From a virus: 64,000 nucleotides of DNA. The stretch covers positions 62,001 to 126,000 of the IMG/VR virus record IMGVR_UViG_3300025585_000032; one strand, given 5' to 3'. The position numbers and the translations under genes are program-made. The notes under the pieces were generated by a model. That model was not told the origin of the DNA and ran no database searches. It saw nothing but the letters and a program-made list of their open reading frames with translations. Below are positions 60,972-64,000 of the stretch, piece after piece (position 1 is the stretch's first letter; every line of letters begins with the position of its first letter).

Positions 60972-60976
60972 GTTCT

Positions 60977-61396
60977 ATGGCTAAACAGAGATACGCCACA
61001 TGCACTTGTGAAGGTTGTTACGTCAGATTGCCAAAAAATGAGGCATATTATGATGATGTAACAGTTGAAATAGGTGGATGGGAAGGATCTTCTGAAGGCT
61101 CTTACTCTGGAAGTGGGCGTAGATCATCCAAAAATAATTATGGTTGGTCTAGTTATGGGTCTACTCGTAGTTCCAGTTCCAGTAGAACACATTATCGGCA
61201 TCGTAGATTGTGGTACTGTTTTGACTGCTACAATAATCTGCTAGAAGCAAGAGTAAAGGCCGAAGAGGAAAGAGAAGAGCGAGAAAGACGAGAAGCTGAA
61301 AGAAGAAGACTTGAAAAAGAGCAGAGAAGACCCTTTGTTATCTTCATTTGGTTCTGTATAATAACCCTCATCATCATGTTGTTCGCAAAGCCGTAG
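60977..61396 (+). CDS. Membrane-anchored zinc-binding protein
   Basis: 139 residues. N-terminal CTCEGC (9-14) and a later WYCFDCY (about 79-85) form two Cys pairs of a zinc ribbon, split by a Ser/Gly/Tyr-rich loop. A highly charged Glu/Arg helix (about 92-118) leads to a C-terminal hydrophobic segment (FVIFIWFCIITLIIMLF) predicted to span the membrane. No family recognised. It lies inside the replisome operon, which is an unusual place for a membrane protein. Confidence 0.65.
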   Translation: MAKQRYATCTCEGCYVRLPKNEAYYDDVTVEIGGWEGSSEGSYSGSGRRSSKNNYGWSSYGSTRSSSSSRTHYRHRRLWYCFDCYNNLLEARVKAEEEREERERREAERRRLEKEQRRPFVIFIWFCIITLIIMLFAKP

Positions 61397-61406
61397 GAGA
61401 TTTGGA

Positions 61407-62348
61407 ATGTCTAATAATGATCAATTCTTGTGGACCGAGAAGTATCGCCCACAGAAAGTTGCAGATTGCATTCTACCAGAAAGCATCAAGAGTGCATTTC
61501 AGGAATATGTAAATCAAAAAAACATTCCAAATCTTCTTTTGACAGGTGGTCCTGGCGTTGGTAAGACGACTATCGCCAAGGCCATGTGCAATGAAGTTGG
61601 TTGTGACTTCATGGTCATCAATGGTTCGGATGAACGAGGCATTGATGTTCTTCGTACCAAGATCAAGACGTATGCATCTTCCATGAGTTTTTCTGGCGGC
61701 AGAAAAGTCGTCATCATTGATGAAGCGGACTATCTAACGCCAGAAGCACAAGCAGCCATGCGAGCTGCTATTGAAGAGTTTGCATCCAATTGTTCTTTCA
61801 TCTTTACCTGCAATTACAAGGCTCGCTTGATTGAAGCCATTCATTCACGTTGTTCCGTGATTGAGTTCAAGATCAAGAATGGCAACAAGGTGAAGATGGC
61901 GGCTGGCTTTCTAAAAAGAATTCAGAGTATTCTTGATCAGGAAAAGATCAAGTATGACAATGGTGCTCTTGTTCAGATCATTCAAAAGCACTTTCCAGAC
62001 TATCGTCGCGTATTGAATGAGTTGCAGAGATATGCCGTTCGTGGCGAGATTGACTCTGGCGTACTTGCACAAGTTGGTGATGTCAACCTCAAGGAACTTG
62101 TTGGTTTCTTGAAGGAGAAAGACTTCACGGCTATGCGTAAGTGGGTTGCGACAAACTCTGATGCTGATCAAAACAAGATCTTCCGTCAGATCTATGATGC
62201 GATGTATGATACCATGCAGCCACAGTCTATTCCACAGGCTGTGATCGTGTTGGCTGATTATCAATACAAGTCGGCGTTTGTTGCTGATCAAGAAATCAAC
62301 ATGGTTGCATGTTTGACAACCATCATGATGGAGTGTTCGTTTAAATAA
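61407..62348 (+). CDS. 44: Clamp loader ATPase subunit gp44
   Basis: 313 residues (T4: 319). WTEKYRPQKVADCILPE start, Walker A GGPGVGKTT (47-55), Walker B VVIIDEADYL, sensor 1 SFIFTCNYK and the SRC motif (HSRCSVIEF) of AAA+ clamp loaders. With gp62 it opens and loads gp45. The stop overlaps the start of the next gene by one base (TAATG). Confidence 0.95.
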   Translation: MSNNDQFLWTEKYRPQKVADCILPESIKSAFQEYVNQKNIPNLLLTGGPGVGKTTIAKAMCNEVGCDFMVINGSDERGIDVLRTKIKTYASSMSFSGGRKVVIIDEADYLTPEAQAAMRAAIEEFASNCSFIFTCNYKARLIEAIHSRCSVIEFKIKNGNKVKMAAGFLKRIQSILDQEKIKYDNGALVQIIQKHFPDYRRVLNELQRYAVRGEIDSGVLAQVGDVNLKELVGFLKEKDFTAMRKWVATNSDADQNKIFRQIYDAMYDTMQPQSIPQAVIVLADYQYKSAFVADQEINMVACLTTIMMECSFK

Positions 62349-62923
62349 TGCTAAATCCTAGACAGCTTAAAGTATTAAAGTCGTTTAATTGGAATAATAT
62401 ATTTTCCGATGCTCTTGCATGTGATGCCTTAAACGAGGCTCAAAATAGATTTTTGAAAGGTAGAATCATAGAGAAATCGATTGAATGGAATAGTAATGGT
62501 CATTTGACATACATTGGTGATAAGCATAAGGATTTTGATTGGGTCGAAGAGAAATTTGAAGTTGAAATGAAAAGTGTAACATCTTATAGGATTTATGGTA
62601 AAAAAGGTCAGATAAAAGGAAAATTTGAAATACTACTTAGCAGTGTGATGGGCAATAAGAAACAGACACCTATTGAATCCGAAATATGCGATCTTATATT
62701 GATACTTTATCGTGATGGTGCATTTGTTCTTGAGAAAGAAAATGTACTTAAAAACATACAATCTTATGAGGATGGATTACGAGTTAGAGGACATACGTCA
62801 TGCTTGATTCCATTGACTGGATTAATTCAAGAGAAAAATATTGTAAAGAATCCAAAGTTTTTGAATTTTCCTATTCACTTGAATAAATTGATAGAGAGTG
62901 CTATAAAAGATTCATATGCTTGA
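62348..62923 (+). CDS. Putative PD-(D/E)XK endonuclease-like protein
   Basis: 191 residues, inserted between the two clamp loader subunits. FLKGRIIEKSIEW could be the first helix, and D64 followed by EVEMK (E73, K75) in an alternating strand gives a possible D-X8-E-X-K active site; CDLILILY is a following core strand. This pattern fits restriction-like nucleases, but the motif is short and could be chance. More AT-rich than its neighbours and with different codon use, so it may be a recent insertion such as a freestanding homing-type nuclease. Otherwise unrecognised. Confidence 0.5.
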   Translation: MLNPRQLKVLKSFNWNNIFSDALACDALNEAQNRFLKGRIIEKSIEWNSNGHLTYIGDKHKDFDWVEEKFEVEMKSVTSYRIYGKKGQIKGKFEILLSSVMGNKKQTPIESEICDLILILYRDGAFVLEKENVLKNIQSYEDGLRVRGHTSCLIPLTGLIQEKNIVKNPKFLNFPIHLNKLIESAIKDSYA

Positions 62924-62934
62924 GGTTTATGATA

Positions 62935-63363
62935 ATGGACTTGTTTAAAGATATTTTACCATCAATTCAAAAGACAAAGAAGGATTTGTCAGATGAGCCA
63001 GACTTTAAAAAGTCGTATAATGCATTTGTGGTCAATCGTGCGCTATCATATCATGTGGATTCTATACTCCACGCCAATGAAATGAATAGTAGGCATGGAT
63101 TGGACGAAAATCTACAATATCATTTTTATCTAAATAGTATACGATCTATGAAACGCAAGTTTCAGCCGTGGGTCAAAAAAGAGAAGAATGATATTCTGGA
63201 GGCCGTAAAAGAGTACTACCAGTTTTCCAGCGCAAAGGCATTAGAGGCGATGCGTCTTCTCTCCACTGATCAGGTTGATCATATAATAAGTATAACAAAA
63301 AAAGGTGGAGTGGGTAATGTGGAGCGTAGAAGACATGGTGGAGGTGACGCTAAAAGAGCGTGA
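62935..63363 (+). CDS. 62: Clamp loader small subunit gp62
   Basis: 142 residues. I chose the ATG at 62935 because the TGAGG Shine-Dalgarno is then nine bases away and because relatives begin with a short Met-x-Leu-Phe-Lys-Asp sequence, as here MDLFKDILPSIQ; ATG 62929 and TTG 62920 are alternatives. FVVNRALSYHVDSILHANEM and HFYLNSIRSMKRKFQPW are typical of gp62. Shorter than T4 gp62 (187), as in other environmental T4-like phages. Overlaps regA. Confidence 0.88.
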   Translation: MDLFKDILPSIQKTKKDLSDEPDFKKSYNAFVVNRALSYHVDSILHANEMNSRHGLDENLQYHFYLNSIRSMKRKFQPWVKKEKNDILEAVKEYYQFSSAKALEAMRLLSTDQVDHIISITKKGGVGNVERRRHGGGDAKRA

Positions 63364-63724
63364 TGACTTCCTAAAGGTCAAGGAAACATTGACCAGAATT
63401 GGCGTAGCCTCAAAGAAGGATCAGACACTCTATCAATCTTGTCATATTCTTCACAAGCAGGGTAAGTACTATATCGCACATTTCAAGGAGTTATTTGCAC
63501 TTGATGGCAAGCCAACAAATTTCTCCGAAGGCGATATTGCAAGAAGAAACTCAATTGCAAATCTATTGGCTGAATGGGGTCTTGTTGGGCTAGTAAAGCC
63601 AGAGAGAACAGCAGATCCAGTATCGCCACTAAATCAAATCAAGATACTGGCCTTCAAAGACAAAAATGATTGGCAACTTGTAGCAAAATATAATATTGGT
63701 AAGAAAAAGATTGAAACTGAATAA
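63335..63724 (+). CDS. regA: Translational repressor RegA
   Basis: 129 residues. VEVTLKERDDFLKVKETLTR followed by IGVASKKDQTLYQSCHILHK and YYIAHFKELFALDG are almost the textbook RegA sequence; the C-terminus ends KYNIGKKK like T4. RegA binds the start region of its own and other early mRNAs and blocks initiation. The start is placed at the ATG aligning with T4 RegA; ATG 63317 has a stronger Shine-Dalgarno and GTG 63305 is also in frame. Confidence 0.92.
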   Translation: MVEVTLKERDDFLKVKETLTRIGVASKKDQTLYQSCHILHKQGKYYIAHFKELFALDGKPTNFSEGDIARRNSIANLLAEWGLVGLVKPERTADPVSPLNQIKILAFKDKNDWQLVAKYNIGKKKIETE

Positions 63725-63741
63725 TTGAAGGAGTTTATATC

Positions 63742-64000
63742 ATGGCAACAAAATTGAAGTACTACAAGATACATCCGCAAGTACAAGCACCAGTCTATTC
63801 AACGACTGATGCTGCTTGTTTTGATATCTTTCTATGTACATTTGGTGTAATGTCGTTTGAAGGATATGATGATACGGGAAAGAAGTTTAGTCGGCTATTA
63901 ACAAGCGATGGTGGTGTAACGATATGTCCAAGAGATCGTGTGCTTGCACCCACTGGATTGATCTTTGATATTCCAAAAGAATACTCAGTACGCATTCATC
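63742..64000 (+). CDS. dut: dUTPase, 3' partial
   Basis: 86 residues before the window ends. PVYSTTDAACFDIF is dUTPase motif 1 (A-x-x-D type) and RDRVLAPTGLIFDIPKEYSV matches the strand before motif 2. dUTPase removes dUTP and supplies dUMP for thymidylate synthesis. Preceded by a GAAGGAG Shine-Dalgarno 12 bases before the ATG. Family call is good although most motifs lie beyond the window. Confidence 0.85.
   Translation, partial: MATKLKYYKIHPQVQAPVYSTTDAACFDIFLCTFGVMSFEGYDDTGKKFSRLLTSDGGVTICPRDRVLAPTGLIFDIPKEYSVRIH

Overview
This window is a 64 kb piece of a large T4-like myovirus genome (Caudoviricetes). The evidence is a nearly complete, co-directional T4 core: baseplate wedge gp8, neck gp13/gp14, tail completion gp15, terminase gp16/gp17, sheath gp18, tube gp19, portal gp20, prohead protease gp21, scaffold gp22, capsid gp23, UvsY, UvsW, late sigma gp55, gp47/gp46, clamp gp45, clamp loader gp44/gp62, RegA, and the start of a dUTPase. 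All genes but one lie on the + strand, usually with overlapping or abutting ends. The gene content (CobS-type ATPase, peptide deformylase, 2OG-Fe(II) oxygenase, DUF4815-type baseplate protein) resembles the marine/environmental T4-like phages of cyanobacteria and alphaproteobacteria more than the enterobacterial ones. No photosynthesis gene and no tRNA is seen. The host cannot be named from the sequence.

Layout. 1-9 kb: baseplate genes. 9-29.6 kb: a large, repetitive host-recognition region of at least six fibre proteins built from shared modules, two paralogous glycine-rich tip proteins, several small chaperone-like genes, lectin-like (LamG/SPRY) proteins, and two enzyme genes (a 2OG-Fe oxygenase on the - strand and a PP-loop ATPase). 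29.6-44.7 kb: neck, packaging, tail and head genes, with TATAAATA late promoters in front of gp18, gp22 and the tail-tube-like gene after gp23, and a strong terminator after gp23. 44.7-51.7 kb: recombination and transcription genes. 51.7-54.4 kb: a three-gene enzyme cassette. 54.5-58.5 kb: a visibly more GC-rich block with CobT-like and CobS-like proteins and a small helix-turn-helix protein. 58.5-64 kb: glycosyltransferase, dNMP kinase and replisome genes.

The most striking item is the cassette at 51757-54441: a cytosine-C5 DNA methyltransferase, an asparagine-synthetase-like PP-loop enzyme, and a close homologue of CmoA, the enzyme that makes carboxy-S-adenosylmethionine (Cx-SAM). The genes overlap and sit behind their own sigma70-like promoter. 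The methyltransferase keeps all catalytic motifs, but the conserved motif X Gly-Asn reads Gly-Arg. A basic residue at that Asn is the change that, as I recall, lets an engineered C5 methyltransferase (M.MpeI) accept Cx-SAM. I infer a natural DNA carboxymethylation pathway: CmoA-like protein makes Cx-SAM, the methyltransferase writes 5-carboxymethylcytosine, and the PP-loop enzyme may amidate or conjugate the carboxylate. This would be a phage DNA hypermodification system.

Transcription logic visible here: consensus-like sigma70 promoters with 17-base spacers precede uvsY, the modification cassette, the cobT-like gene, the cobS-like gene, the helix-turn-helix gene and the clamp gene, while TATAAATA elements precede structural genes. 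This fits early/middle use of host RNA polymerase and late use of gp55 with the gp45 clamp.
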